DNA of 64,000 bases, taken from a virus. Shown piece by piece: positions 14,313 through 23,651 of this stretch. The position numbers and the translations under genes were made by a program. The notes under the pieces are model-generated. The model searched no databases, was not told the origin of the DNA, and was given only the letters and a program-made list of their open reading frames with translations. The stretch lies in IMG/VR virus record IMGVR_UViG_3300010885_011634, positions 1 through 64,000 of that record; one strand, given 5' to 3'. Positions within the stretch are counted from its first letter, which is position 1. The number at the start of each line of letters is the position of its first letter.

Positions 14313-15289
14313 ATGAACTTACCTTTTTTCAGCATTTCCTTAATCTCAGATTTGTTCATGATAAACGTCTTAGATGAAAATTCTTGATGTGCAAATTTCT
14401 TTAGATCTTTATATTTTTCAGTTAATTCAGCACTAGATTTAGAAGGTAGAATAACAAAATAATTTTCATCGTAACAATACGATAACGGTGATTCATGTTT
14501 TGAAATTAACATTTCATCTAATTTTTCACCAGGACGGCCGCCAATTTCTTTTATTTCTACAACACCATATTCGTCTATTAGTACATTGGCAATATCTCTA
14601 ATATAACATGCTGGCATATTCATAACAAATGTTTCACCACCGATACTGTCTTCTGCTGCTTTGAATAACAAACTTATTGCTTCTTCTAATGTCAAGAAGA
14701 ATCGGGTCATTTCTATATCAGTGATAGTGATTGGCCCACCTGCTTTAATCTGTTCTATAAAATAAGGAATTACGGAGCCATTTGAGCCCATAACATTGCC
14801 GCCTCTAATACAAACAAATTTAGTATAGTCGGTTAAATCATTAGCTTGGATAATTAATTTCTCGCCTACAGATTTAGTCATTCCATATAGGTTAACCGGT
14901 TCAACAGCCTTATCAGTGCTTACATCGATAACCTTTTTTACACGATTTTCAATAGCGGCATTAACAATATTACTGGTGCCGGTAATGTTTGTTTTGATTG
15001 CTTCTTGCGGATGTTCTTCACATACCGGAACGTGTTTAAGAGCAGCCATATGAAAAATATAATCAATATTCTTAGTGGCAAATCTTACAGAATCATAGTC
15101 ACGAACATCACCAATTACATACTTAATGCGCTGGTCATTAAACTTTCGTTGCATTAAAACTTGTTGTAGTTCACCTCTAGAAAATACAACAATTTCTTTT
15201 ACATCGTATTTTTCCAATAACATTCTAGTTAAGGTTTGCCCCCAAGAGCCCGTGCCCCCGGTTATTAAAATTCTTGCATTATTAAACAT
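14309..15289 (-). CDS. UDP-GlcNAc 4,6-dehydratase/5-epimerase (CapE/FnlA/PseB family)
   Basis: A 326-aa SDR with GGTGSWG (11-17) and STDKAV (124-129) followed by Tyr135 and Lys139 in NLYGMTK, the catalytic set of short inverting dehydratases. It removes water from UDP-GlcNAc and inverts C5, the first step to UDP-L-FucNAc, UDP-L-QuiNAc or pseudaminic acid. The adjacent reductase and 2-epimerase argue for the L-sugar route, not pseudaminic acid. Confidence 0.85.
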   Translation of the reverse strand: MFNNARILITGGTGSWGQTLTRMLLEKYDVKEIVVFSRGELQQVLMQRKFNDQRIKYVIGDVRDYDSVRFATKNIDYIFHMAALKHVPVCEEHPQEAIKTNITGTSNIVNAAIENRVKKVIDVSTDKAVEPVNLYGMTKSVGEKLIIQANDLTDYTKFVCIRGGNVMGSNGSVIPYFIEQIKAGGPITITDIEMTRFFLTLEEAISLLFKAAEDSIGGETFVMNMPACYIRDIANVLIDEYGVVEIKEIGGRPGEKLDEMLISKHESPLSYCYDENYFVILPSKSSAELTEKYKDLKKFAHQEFSSKTFIMNKSEIKEMLKKGKFI

Positions 15290-15297
15290 ATTTTTTC

Positions 15298-16374
15298 CTA
15301 AGTTGACATCAGTATGTTAATTACTGTATCCGATACATTTGTTTTATTATACTCACTAGGGATGCCCCAATTTTTATTAATTGCCTTGGCGCTGTTATAG
15401 CAAGAAATTATATTTTCTTTTTTAAGGCCGCTAATAATATTCGATCCACACCAAATTGTTTCCGGTCTTTCTGTTGTATCTCTAATGGTAATTGTTGGTA
15501 TACCAAATAAACACATCTCTTCTTGCACAGTACCTGAATCGCTAATTGCCATATATGCATTTTTTTCTAAGTTAACAAAATCAAAAAATCCTAACGGTTC
15601 AGTCATTATGATATTTGGATTATCAACTAAAATATTAAACTTTGCTAATTTTTGTTTAGTTCTAGGATGGCAACTAAACACTATTTTATATTCTTTAGAT
15701 ATTTCTTCAAAACTTTCAAAAATATTAATTAATCGATCATCAACATCAACATTTTCTGCTCGATGTGCAGTGGCTATAATGTAGTTATTTTTTTCAAGAT
15801 TAAGTGTTGTTAATATAGAGGAACTGTTGATTTCAGTTGCATAAAAATCTATTACTTCTTTGATTGGATTTCCTGTGACAAATACTTTATTGTTTGTAGC
15901 ACCTTCACGTAATAAATTTTGACGACTTAATTCAGTGTAAGGTAAATTTATACTAGACACAGCATCAATAATTTTTCTATTCTTTTCTTCAGGAACTTTG
16001 AGATCATAACAGCGATTACCAGCTTCCATATGGTAGACTGGAATGCCTAATCTTTCACATATGATTGCTGCTAGCCCAGAGTTAGTATCGCCCAATATTA
16101 AAACTTTATCAGGATTAAACTCTTGTAGATATTGTTCTACTCCAACAAACATCTTACCGATTTGTTCAGCTGTGGTACCTTTACTATCTATTACGACATC
16201 AGGTTTACGTATGCCTAAATCGTTAAAGAAAATATCGTTAAGCGCAGGATCGTAGTTTTGTCCAGTATGTAGTATGCGATGATCGCATAACTGATCAAGT
16301 TTAGGTATAATTCTAGACAGTCGTATGATTTCTGGACGTGTGCCTAGGATTGTTAATATCTTACAATTAGCCAT
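15298..16374 (-). CDS. UDP-N-acetylglucosamine 2-epimerase family (WecB/CapG/FnlC)
   Basis: A 358-aa GT-B-fold epimerase: N-terminal TILGTRPEIIRL, VLILGDTNSGLA (about 92-103), HMEAGNR and the C-terminal SDSGTVQEE (about 279-287), all standard for the family, at full length. With the dehydratase and reductase downstream it completes a three-enzyme UDP-L-amino-sugar pathway, epimerising C2 in the last step. The final sugar cannot be decided from sequence alone. Confidence 0.87.
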   Translation of the reverse strand: MANCKILTILGTRPEIIRLSRIIPKLDQLCDHRILHTGQNYDPALNDIFFNDLGIRKPDVVIDSKGTTAEQIGKMFVGVEQYLQEFNPDKVLILGDTNSGLAAIICERLGIPVYHMEAGNRCYDLKVPEEKNRKIIDAVSSINLPYTELSRQNLLREGATNNKVFVTGNPIKEVIDFYATEINSSSILTTLNLEKNNYIIATAHRAENVDVDDRLINIFESFEEISKEYKIVFSCHPRTKQKLAKFNILVDNPNIIMTEPLGFFDFVNLEKNAYMAISDSGTVQEEMCLFGIPTITIRDTTERPETIWCGSNIISGLKKENIISCYNSAKAINKNWGIPSEYNKTNVSDTVINILMST

Positions 16375-17035
16375 TGATTAAATTCATAGTGCTGCTGTCA
16401 AGATTATATTCTTTACAATAGGCTTCGACAAACGGAATAATGTTTGTTTTTAGTGTTGATTCTATATCAAACGATTTTTTTATAAAACACCCGGTCCATG
16501 ATGTGGGAGAAGTTAAAAAGAATAGATTATAATTTTTGTGTAGCTCTTCATTGAAATAATATTCATACCAACTAATTCCTCTAGGTTGGCAATCGTGAAA
16601 TCCAATGATATCAAATTTATCAAATAAGGTATTGATTGACAGCGTTCGAGCGCAGGTAAAATGATCTACAAATAGCATCTTAGGCTCCAATGGTTCGTTT
16701 CCAATAGTCACAGAAAGATCTTTATAGTAGTCGATAATTTTATTTTTTTGTTCGGGTGCAAGCTCTCTTAAAAATGTTCTTAATTTAATATCACTGCCTA
16801 AGTCGTGAAATATTAAACTACACCGTGCATCAAAATTGTTATTTTCTTTAACATGATTTAGCCATTCTTTATCGTTGTCAATAAAAAATAGTTTTTCTGC
16901 TTGTGAATTAAGGAATACCGGCGACGAATATAATCCTGTACCTAATTCAACTATTAATTTTGGATTCAGTGCCGCAACTACAGTTTTAAGCAACGGTACA
17001 TGAGTACTCCATTCGTAATCATTAACTATATTCAT
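16367..17035 (-). CDS. SAM-methyltransferase-fold protein
   Basis: A 222-aa protein with a Rossmann start (KLIVELGTGLYSSPVF, about 26-41; an acidic residue ends the next strand in FFIDND). MLFVDHF and IIGFHDCQ resemble later strands of methyltransferases that act on sugars or surface glycans. The acceptor is unknown. It overlaps the genes on both sides by 4-8 nt. Confidence 0.65.
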   Translation of the reverse strand: MNIVNDYEWSTHVPLLKTVVAALNPKLIVELGTGLYSSPVFLNSQAEKLFFIDNDKEWLNHVKENNNFDARCSLIFHDLGSDIKLRTFLRELAPEQKNKIIDYYKDLSVTIGNEPLEPKMLFVDHFTCARTLSINTLFDKFDIIGFHDCQPRGISWYEYYFNEELHKNYNLFFLTSPTSWTGCFIKKSFDIESTLKTNIIPFVEAYCKEYNLDSSTMNLING

Positions 17036-17898
17036 TTTAGTTCTCCTAATGTTTTTATAGCTGCGGTAAGAAAATTATTATAGTCATTTATATTGGTTTT
17101 GTCAAGTTTGCTTTCAAATTCTTGTGCAAGCGGATGACCAGCATACCAGTGAAATCCAATAACCCCAGGGGCGTAAATTAGGTCTAGCATGTCTTCTGTT
17201 GGTGTTGAAAACACTGCTGGGATTGAGTCCTCTTGAAGGGAATATACACACTTTGGTTCAATAAAATATACATTCATTTCTCTTCCAAAATCTTTTCTTA
17301 TCTTTACTTGACTGTGATAGTTATTATCAATTAGTAAGCTGCCAATACACTGATATTGTGTTTCGTCGTAGGCTTCCTTTGCCAGCTCACCTATTTTTCT
17401 ATAAAAAGGATTATTACCTGCCGACATTAAAAAACTGATTGCATGTTTGGATTTCTTAAAACAGCATAGAAACGCATCAATTGACTGTTGATACCCTTCC
17501 TCAACATTTTCAACTAAATTGTTCATTGGCTTAACATACAAAATATCAATATCTGACCATACCCCGCCTTCTGTAGACAATAAGCGCCAGCGTAGAAAAT
17601 CACTTTTGTGAACTTCGTGGGCGTCATTGTCAAAGTCTTCAGAAAAATCTTCCTTTACAATCTCAACGTCCAGAGCATGTAATTCGTCAAAATAGTCCTT
17701 GTCAATATTGGCTCTTTTTTGATGCATACTATGCCACGGTGGCGGTTTAGTAGTAAGTTTTACCGGAACATGGATTTTAATTTTCCAGTCCGGATTCAGT
17801 ATTCTAAACGACAGTACTGATAGATATCGTAAGAATGATAACTTTTTATTGCCCCAATAAAAATGCATAACTTTGGGAATTTTTGTTAGATACCACAT
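17032..17898 (-). CDS. glycosyltransferase with DXD motif (GT32-like)
   Basis: A 288-aa protein: N-terminal IPKVMHFYWG and the hallmark KSDFLRWRLLSTEGGVWSDI (about 97-116) with the DxD as SDID. These match the sugar-binding DXD family (OCH1/capsular type). It probably transfers a hexose from a nucleotide sugar. It is one of several glycosyltransferases in this string. Confidence 0.82.
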   Translation of the reverse strand: MWYLTKIPKVMHFYWGNKKLSFLRYLSVLSFRILNPDWKIKIHVPVKLTTKPPPWHSMHQKRANIDKDYFDELHALDVEIVKEDFSEDFDNDAHEVHKSDFLRWRLLSTEGGVWSDIDILYVKPMNNLVENVEEGYQQSIDAFLCCFKKSKHAISFLMSAGNNPFYRKIGELAKEAYDETQYQCIGSLLIDNNYHSQVKIRKDFGREMNVYFIEPKCVYSLQEDSIPAVFSTPTEDMLDLIYAPGVIGFHWYAGHPLAQEFESKLDKTNINDYNNFLTAAIKTLGELK

Positions 17899-18662
17899 AT
17901 TGTGTCCTTATTATTAGCTCTAAAAATGGGAGGATCAGACGCTTGCAATTTAGCAAGTAGTTGTCGATTGTCGACTGTTGCTGGAGGCGCCAGTGGGTTA
18001 TTATACAATTTAGGATGCCATTGATGTATAACATACGGTGCTTCAACAAACGTCACATTTAATTTTTTATTTTTAATTCTTTGTAAAAACTCGTCATCAT
18101 CATAACTATGACCAAGAGCAAATTCTTCATCAAACCCATTTAATTCGCATAGGTTTTTTCTAGTAATTGCTGAGGTAAAATGGTATCCTACCGGATGGTG
18201 TATACGATGATTAACCCATTTTGTTTTACTAGATTTTGTTCCACCCACATCTATTGTACCGCCCTGATGTAGAATTCTAACGTCACCTTTATTGCATGCC
18301 CAACAATGAAAAGTTAGATAATTGTCATTAGTTAATGCTTGATTCACATATGATATAACGTCTCCTTCGTGACAGCATTCCGGATTTTGAATAATGATTT
18401 TATCTCCAGAGCTTTCACGAAATCCTACATTATATGGTACACACGGATTGAACCAAGTTTTTGATCCACGGTCTGACATTTTAATTATTTTAATATTCAA
18501 CAATGGAAATTCATTAGGAATTGTATCTAAACTGTTTTCTAAGTTGCTAAAATCATCTACAATTATTACTTCAAAGTCTTTTTCTCGACTTTGCATAAAT
18601 GTTTTTAGAGTGTGTCTTAATAACTCTAATCGATTATAATATGCCATTACTATTGATATCAT
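17886..18662 (-). CDS. glycosyltransferase family 2
   Basis: A 258-aa GT2 protein: ISIVMAYYNRLELL at the start, FEVIIVDDFSN (about 30-40) for nucleotide binding and GSKTWFNPCVPYNVGF, typical of this fold; LCELNGFDEEFALGHSYDDD (about 178-197) is the conserved C-terminal acceptor/base region. Likely adds a sugar to a surface or virion glycan. It overlaps both neighbours. Confidence 0.85.
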   Translation of the reverse strand: MISIVMAYYNRLELLRHTLKTFMQSREKDFEVIIVDDFSNLENSLDTIPNEFPLLNIKIIKMSDRGSKTWFNPCVPYNVGFRESSGDKIIIQNPECCHEGDVISYVNQALTNDNYLTFHCWACNKGDVRILHQGGTIDVGGTKSSKTKWVNHRIHHPVGYHFTSAITRKNLCELNGFDEEFALGHSYDDDEFLQRIKNKKLNVTFVEAPYVIHQWHPKLYNNPLAPPATVDNRQLLAKLQASDPPIFRANNKDTICGI

Positions 18663-19258
18663 GATAGTTTCAACTCAGCCATTATATATTTGTTTCGTTG
18701 ACTAATCACATTAACAATTTCCACACCTTCTTCTTGCTCGGGCATATTGGTCTTTTTATATATTACTCGTAAATCCATTACAACTCTTGTATTTGCATGT
18801 GAATGTTTTAATATTAAATCTTTATAAGTGTTTACAGGATAGTGAAACCCACAAGACACCCACGATGTGATTAGATCAAATTTAACATCTTCTGGAATGT
18901 TAATATTATTACAATCGATTAAATGATAATTTTTAGTACCTAATTTTTTTAATTCTGCGTCCACTTCTGATAATGGATGATAGAATAAAAAATCTTCAGC
19001 TGTCTTATTATATTTTCCAGTTGATGCTATAGGAGATTTGGAATCGTTATCTTTGGTATCACCGTCCAGTAACCACAATTCGGAATTATATTTTTCATTG
19101 AACATCCTCGATTCCCAAGCAAGTCCGCATCCAATGTCCAAAATCTTCAGTGGTGCGCTACCTAAAAACTTATCTAAAATTTCAAAGTTTTCTTTCTTGT
19201 AGCGTTGATATAATTCTGTATCCCAGAGTCCATCGTCGCCTATCCACTGTTTTGTCAT
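18659..19258 (-). CDS. SAM-dependent methyltransferase-like protein
   Basis: A 199-aa protein with motif I LKILDIGCGLAWESRMF (about 37-53), an acidic motif II (LWLLDGD) and FDLITSWVSCGFHYP near motif IV. It overlaps the cupin gene (ATGA) upstream and the GT2 gene downstream. The acceptor is unknown; sugar methylation is plausible from context. Confidence 0.75.
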   Translation of the reverse strand: MTKQWIGDDGLWDTELYQRYKKENFEILDKFLGSAPLKILDIGCGLAWESRMFNEKYNSELWLLDGDTKDNDSKSPIASTGKYNKTAEDFLFYHPLSEVDAELKKLGTKNYHLIDCNNINIPEDVKFDLITSWVSCGFHYPVNTYKDLILKHSHANTRVVMDLRVIYKKTNMPEQEEGVEIVNVISQRNKYIMAELKLS

Positions 19259-19602
19259 TTACTAAATCCTACGCTATCTCGTTCAATATCTTCATGATCA
19301 AATTCTGCCCAATACAATTCAAATGCCACAGTATCTTCCAAGGCTTCAAATTGGTGGTATTCACCAGGAGCAACTTTAGTGTATTGACCTGCCGTTAAAA
19401 CTGTTTCGTCAACTAGATCATAGTTGTTTTTCCAAACACGAATAATAAGTTTTCCAGATTCAACAAAGAATCCGTTCCACTTAAATTGGTGCTTGTGCTT
19501 AGAACAGACGCCGCCCGCCCGGGCTTCGATACGGTGAAACTCTAATACACCGTTGGCTTCAAGGAGTTCTGTTTGACCCCACACTTTACCTGCTATCATC
19601 AT
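19255..19602 (-). CDS. single-domain cupin
   Basis: A 115-aa cupin beta-barrel with metal-ligand candidates His37 and His39 (KHKHQFKW), Glu/Gly positions (FVESGKLIIRV) and His83 (PGEYHQFEAL). It resembles the cupin half of mannose-6-phosphate isomerase-type proteins and the C-terminal domain of the fusion at 29154. AGGACC precedes two adjacent ATGs. Probably acts on a sugar or small ligand. Confidence 0.75.
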   Translation of the reverse strand: MMIAGKVWGQTELLEANGVLEFHRIEARAGGVCSKHKHQFKWNGFFVESGKLIIRVWKNNYDLVDETVLTAGQYTKVAPGEYHQFEALEDTVAFELYWAEFDHEDIERDSVGFSK

Positions 19603-19644
19603 GGTCCTTTATAATGTTATGCTTTTATAGCACACATATTTAAC

Positions 19645-20151
19645 TCAAACTATTTTGTCGAGTTGTAAAATTTCGCTCTGTCGAGATACCTCTTTAACAA
19701 AGTATACACACGGCGGATTTGGACCATCATGTAACGGCACTGTTAATAATTGCCCGTTTTTCATTTTAGGAAAATACCATTTTACATCCTGATAGATATT
19801 AATGATTTCAATAGGTAAAAAGTCACATTTGAATCCTTTGATAGGGTTAAATTCAAAAGCATCAAACCCACGCTCATTAATTGATGTTAGCGGTAATACT
19901 TCTGGATCTAATCCACAATCCTTATCACCTACTACCATACACCAATCTAATGGCATTTGAATTTCATATCCGCCAACTCGTAACAGTATTGCTGGACTAT
20001 TAAAAGACTCTAAGAAGATAAGTGGCATGAAAAAGAAATCTGGATCGTTTGGATTGCTGTTGTCTAGAACAGAAAATCTAGTATCCTCGTCTACTTCTTC
20101 AGGTAACTCGTTTAGATCAAACGAGGTGTTGTTTAATGTTAATATTCTCAT
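19645..20151 (-). CDS. conserved phage protein after UvsW, 168 aa
   Basis: A soluble, acidic protein with a beta-rich middle (AILLRVGGYEIQMPLDWCMVV) and DWCMVVGDKDCG; it looks like a conserved partner gene next to uvsW in marine T4-like phages. Function unknown. It overlaps uvsW by 4 nt (ATGA). Confidence 0.7.
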   Translation of the reverse strand: MRILTLNNTSFDLNELPEEVDEDTRFSVLDNSNPNDPDFFFMPLIFLESFNSPAILLRVGGYEIQMPLDWCMVVGDKDCGLDPEVLPLTSINERGFDAFEFNPIKGFKCDFLPIEIINIYQDVKWYFPKMKNGQLLTVPLHDGPNPPCVYFVKEVSRQSEILQLDKIV

Positions 20152-21602
20152 ATGTTTACCTTGGTTATTGTAAAGGGGTATTTCGCCTCCTTGTAATATT
20201 TTTTTCTTTCTGTCAAATGTCGCTTGGCATACTTACATGCTGATGTGATATCCCAAATTTCTACATGATCCTTATCTTCAGCTTTTCTAATACCGCGGCC
20301 AATACTTTGAATGACCCGCACAAACGATTTTCCTGGTTCAATGAGCACAAGATTAAAAATGCGGGGAATATTAATGCCAACAGCAGCAACACCATAGGTA
20401 GCAATAATAATCTTGCCATCGCTAGTTTTAATTTCGTCATATTCTTCTTTCCTGTCAGTTAATTTCATACCACCGCTGACAAACACAGCTTCCGGTATTA
20501 AATCAATAAGTTTATTTCCAGTGTCAATTCTGTTGATCAATACTAAGGTATTGCCGTTTTGACTAACTTCTTTGATCTTATTTGCAATCCAATCTAATCT
20601 ATTAGGATCAGTTACAAGGAATGAATATTCCTCAGGATAACTTCTAAACACTTGAACATCATTAGTTTGTAAAATATTAATGGACAGTTGCGCCAACACA
20701 TCTTTTTGCTGTAGATCGTATGCACTGACACGATTAATTACTGGCCCAATACTAGCTAGTATACCTTGAAATTCCCACGCTTCCTTAGGTATTGTTCCAG
20801 TTAATCCCCAACGTATCGGACAGTTCTTAAAATTTTGTGTAAGTAATTTTGTTAACACTTCTGCTTTAGCTTGATGCACTTCGTCAATAATTACTGCGTT
20901 AACCCCTTCACAAAACTCTGCAAGAGATAGCGTATCGTCGTCGTAACTTTTCTTATCTAAGACATTAAGACTTTGCCAAGTACATATTGTATGTGTACGA
21001 TTAAGCTCTTTACGATCACCAAAATACACACCAACATCTAATCCAAGGTTAACATAATCCTCTTCAGTTTGTACTACTAACGACTTATTAGGTACAATAA
21101 CCATTGTGCGGCCGTAAGGCTCACACAGATGACTAAGCGTAGCAGTAGTAATTGTTTTGCCTGCACCTGTTGCTACTTCCTGTAGACTTTGCGGATTCTC
21201 TAAAAACTTGTTTACTACATCAAATTGATAATCACGAAGTACAATAGGTGTGCCAGCTTCTGGATGACCTTTTGGCCATGTCTTGCCTTGATCGGCCCAA
21301 TAATTTTCTGTCACTGGAGTAAACGTAATATCTTGATGTTGTCTTAAATCTTCAACATCAATTTCGTATCCATCGTTTTCTATGATGGGTAATATGACAT
21401 CCAAGTGTGCAAGATAACCAGTACCACCAATGCTAAAATAAGTTTTAGTTCCATCCCATCTTCCAAGTTTATATGCAGGCATGTGCCGTGCGTAAGGTAA
21501 ATCAAATTTTAATTTGTTTACAATCTTACGCCGTGTTTCGACAGCGAGTCCTTCTAATTTAATGTTTACTTCGTCTCTAATTGTAAGTTTACAGCTCGAC
21601 AA
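20148..21602 (-). CDS. uvsW: UvsW-like DNA/RNA helicase (SF2)
   Basis: A 484-aa superfamily-2 helicase: an N-terminal DNA-binding domain (about 1-95), Walker A ATGAGKT (144-150), motif II DEVH (240-243), motif III LTGT (about 269-272) and motif VI QSIGRGIRK in the second RecA domain. In T4, UvsW unwinds branched intermediates and R-loops and helps the shift to recombination-dependent replication. Full length. It overlaps the 393-aa gene by 14 nt. Confidence 0.92.
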   Translation of the reverse strand: MSSCKLTIRDEVNIKLEGLAVETRRKIVNKLKFDLPYARHMPAYKLGRWDGTKTYFSIGGTGYLAHLDVILPIIENDGYEIDVEDLRQHQDITFTPVTENYWADQGKTWPKGHPEAGTPIVLRDYQFDVVNKFLENPQSLQEVATGAGKTITTATLSHLCEPYGRTMVIVPNKSLVVQTEEDYVNLGLDVGVYFGDRKELNRTHTICTWQSLNVLDKKSYDDDTLSLAEFCEGVNAVIIDEVHQAKAEVLTKLLTQNFKNCPIRWGLTGTIPKEAWEFQGILASIGPVINRVSAYDLQQKDVLAQLSINILQTNDVQVFRSYPEEYSFLVTDPNRLDWIANKIKEVSQNGNTLVLINRIDTGNKLIDLIPEAVFVSGGMKLTDRKEEYDEIKTSDGKIIIATYGVAAVGINIPRIFNLVLIEPGKSFVRVIQSIGRGIRKAEDKDHVEIWDITSACKYAKRHLTERKKYYKEAKYPFTITKVNI

Positions 21603-22770
21603 TTTTTTGTCCTCTTTGTTCTGATGGTTTTATATCCCCTAGATAAATCACGCAAGGATGACTACCAACCCAGTCTTTAGTTAACTGGTTAGTTGACGGA
21701 TATAAATTGTTGCTTACTAATAGTTTAACACTTTCTTGCTCTTTGAACAACCACTTTGCCGGCTTAAATTCAAAAATTAAAATCCTTCCAGTTTCAACTT
21801 TGCCGCCAACACCGTTAACCTTAATCCATTCGTTTATACCAGTATTTTGTTCTTTAGAATCTCTAAAACATACTTTAATTTCGTTGCGATCAATGCCGGC
21901 CGCATCAGCATCATTAATGAATTGAGTTAGCCAATCTAGAGTATTACTTGTACGATCTAGCACAATACAAACACGGCCAGTAATACTGTTACATAGGCTC
22001 AAAAAGTCTGCATTGTTTTTAATCCAAAAACTATTTGAATCAGATGCAGCAATTTTTTCTATCATAGTGCGTGGCTTGCTAGAATACAGATATCCCATAC
22101 TTTTCGCCAACAACAAATCATTATCTATCAGCCCCGATGAATGAGTTTTGAACCAGTCATCTGTCTCTGTACTGCTGTTGCCTAAAACTACCCAATTGGC
22201 TACAACACTACTAAATGGTAATACCTCTTCTTGATTCTGCCAAATTTCTTCAACTTCTGCCAATGCAATCATAAAAGTGTCATCAATCTCAAAGTTATGT
22301 TTTAATGCAAATTCGTATAATTGAACTAAGTTAGCATCGTAGACTGACAGTTGACGTAACTTTCTTTCAGGATCCCACGACGACATTAGATGTTGTTTAT
22401 CTTCAAACTCGTCATCAAACTCTCGTTTTAGTTGATATGGAAATTTAACACATACCCATATAGATCCGTTAGATTCTTTTTCAACAAATATCTTTTTAGA
22501 TAGATCTAATATTCTAAAGGGAGTTTTCCATTGCGGATTATCTAATACGTGCTGATAATCAAAACTAGATTTCAGCATCAGTACTCTGTATTTGGCCAGC
22601 AGTTTTAATATAAAATTAGCTTGATTTTGAGTAAGTTCTTTACCTTGTAGGATAACAGAATAGAAGCTAGATGCAGCTGACAAGTCTTGAGCTTGCAGGG
22701 GCACTTCGTCTAGCATAACTAGATCATAAAATTTAATAAAGGTATCTTCTACAAAGTCTGATGATAGCAT
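21589..22770 (-). CDS. uncharacterised protein upstream of UvsW, 393 aa
   Basis: No helicase or nuclease motif is recognised. The protein is alpha/beta with a C-terminal half showing Rossmann-like strands (RVCIVLDRTSNTLDWL, GRILIFEFKPAKWLF, HPCVIYLGDIKPS). The overlap with uvsW and shared promoter suggest a partner in replication or recombination. A consensus sigma70 promoter sets +1 at its ATG. Confidence 0.75.
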   Translation of the reverse strand: MLSSDFVEDTFIKFYDLVMLDEVPLQAQDLSAASSFYSVILQGKELTQNQANFILKLLAKYRVLMLKSSFDYQHVLDNPQWKTPFRILDLSKKIFVEKESNGSIWVCVKFPYQLKREFDDEFEDKQHLMSSWDPERKLRQLSVYDANLVQLYEFALKHNFEIDDTFMIALAEVEEIWQNQEEVLPFSSVVANWVVLGNSSTETDDWFKTHSSGLIDNDLLLAKSMGYLYSSKPRTMIEKIAASDSNSFWIKNNADFLSLCNSITGRVCIVLDRTSNTLDWLTQFINDADAAGIDRNEIKVCFRDSKEQNTGINEWIKVNGVGGKVETGRILIFEFKPAKWLFKEQESVKLLVSNNLYPSTNQLTKDWVGSHPCVIYLGDIKPSEQRGQKIVEL

Positions 22771-22776
22771 TAGTTC

Positions 22777-22805
22777 AGTATACTACCTTAACAAGTGGTT
22801 GTCAA
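22777..22805 (-). promoter_or_regulatory. early sigma70 promoter, predicted leaderless
   Basis: Minus-strand TTGACA (22805-22800), 17-bp spacer, TATACT (22782-22777). ATG 22770 is 7 nt past the -10 box. It may drive the long string down to 9886. Confidence 0.88.
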
Positions 22806-22808
22806 CGA

Positions 22809-23624
22809 TTATTTGAAATTAAGTCGTTGTAATGGAATACCTTGTGCAATTTCTTCTACAGTCCATTCTGTGTGACATAATTTTAGAAACCATTCCTGTC
22901 TATCAGGTAACGCAATGTTTTCAATATTTTCAAATTTATCACTAACAGGATAGGCTAAACTACTACTGTCACATATTATTGGAACTCCGGCAATTGCCGC
23001 TTGTACCGCAGGACCGCTGTTGTGATTCACCACACAATGATAGTTATAATTGATATCAAAATCATCGTAGCTGTTGGGTATCTGTTTTGGAAGTTCTACT
23101 ATCACCCCTGGAATGTTCACCGTAATTACCGATCTAGGATGCGGCCTAAACACTATATTACGATCGCTATACTTACGAATATTAGCAACTGATTCTTCAA
23201 CCCACTTATTCATTGCAGGTTGATCAATCCACTGTTGACTGGCTTTATGCTGTCCTGCAATTAAAATATTATCTTGTCTAGATTCTTGTACAGGCTGTAA
23301 CGATACTTTTAATTTGTTAGGTCTTTCTAAATCTAATTCGGATTGATTTCCAAACTCTCCAAGACCATTTATGTGGTTAAGACTAATTCTCCATGTCTTG
23401 CCCCTATGAAGATTCCCAACCTCAATGATCACAATTGGCTTACCTGATTGATAAACTTGTTGATTACGGGCCATACGTCCTTGCCAAAGCACTGACCATA
23501 TAACTGCTACATCTTCATTACGAGTTACTATTTCGTGTCCAAGAGATCTCAGTCCTTTTTCAAAGGCATCAAAGACAGGTGGGCTATTCAAAGCACCATA
23601 TTCGCGATATAATCTGAAGCGCAT
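22809..23624 (-). CDS. glycosyltransferase-like protein, tandem family member 1
   Basis: A 271-aa GT-B-like protein. The C-terminal half shows the family pattern: IVFRPHPR, an Asn-Ser-Gly-Pro-Ala loop in VVNHNSGPAVQAAIAGVPII and an end WTVEEIAQGIP. This is like the nucleotide-sugar half of capsular Kdo-type transferases. It is the most diverged of five copies (others at 24895, 25811, 26910, 27680). Substrate unknown. Confidence 0.65.
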   Translation of the reverse strand: MRFRLYREYGALNSPPVFDAFEKGLRSLGHEIVTRNEDVAVIWSVLWQGRMARNQQVYQSGKPIVIIEVGNLHRGKTWRISLNHINGLGEFGNQSELDLERPNKLKVSLQPVQESRQDNILIAGQHKASQQWIDQPAMNKWVEESVANIRKYSDRNIVFRPHPRSVITVNIPGVIVELPKQIPNSYDDFDINYNYHCVVNHNSGPAVQAAIAGVPIICDSSSLAYPVSDKFENIENIALPDRQEWFLKLCHTEWTVEEIAQGIPLQRLNFK

Positions 23625-23631
23625 AATAAGT

Positions 23632-23639
23632 TATAAATA
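23632..23639 (+). promoter_or_regulatory. T4-type late promoter, TATAAATA
   Basis: Perfect eight-base match on the plus strand; predicted +1 near 23645, 7 nt before ATG 23652. It drives the two-gene plus-strand island. Confidence 0.75.
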
Positions 23640-23651
23640 TCAGAGTATTTA

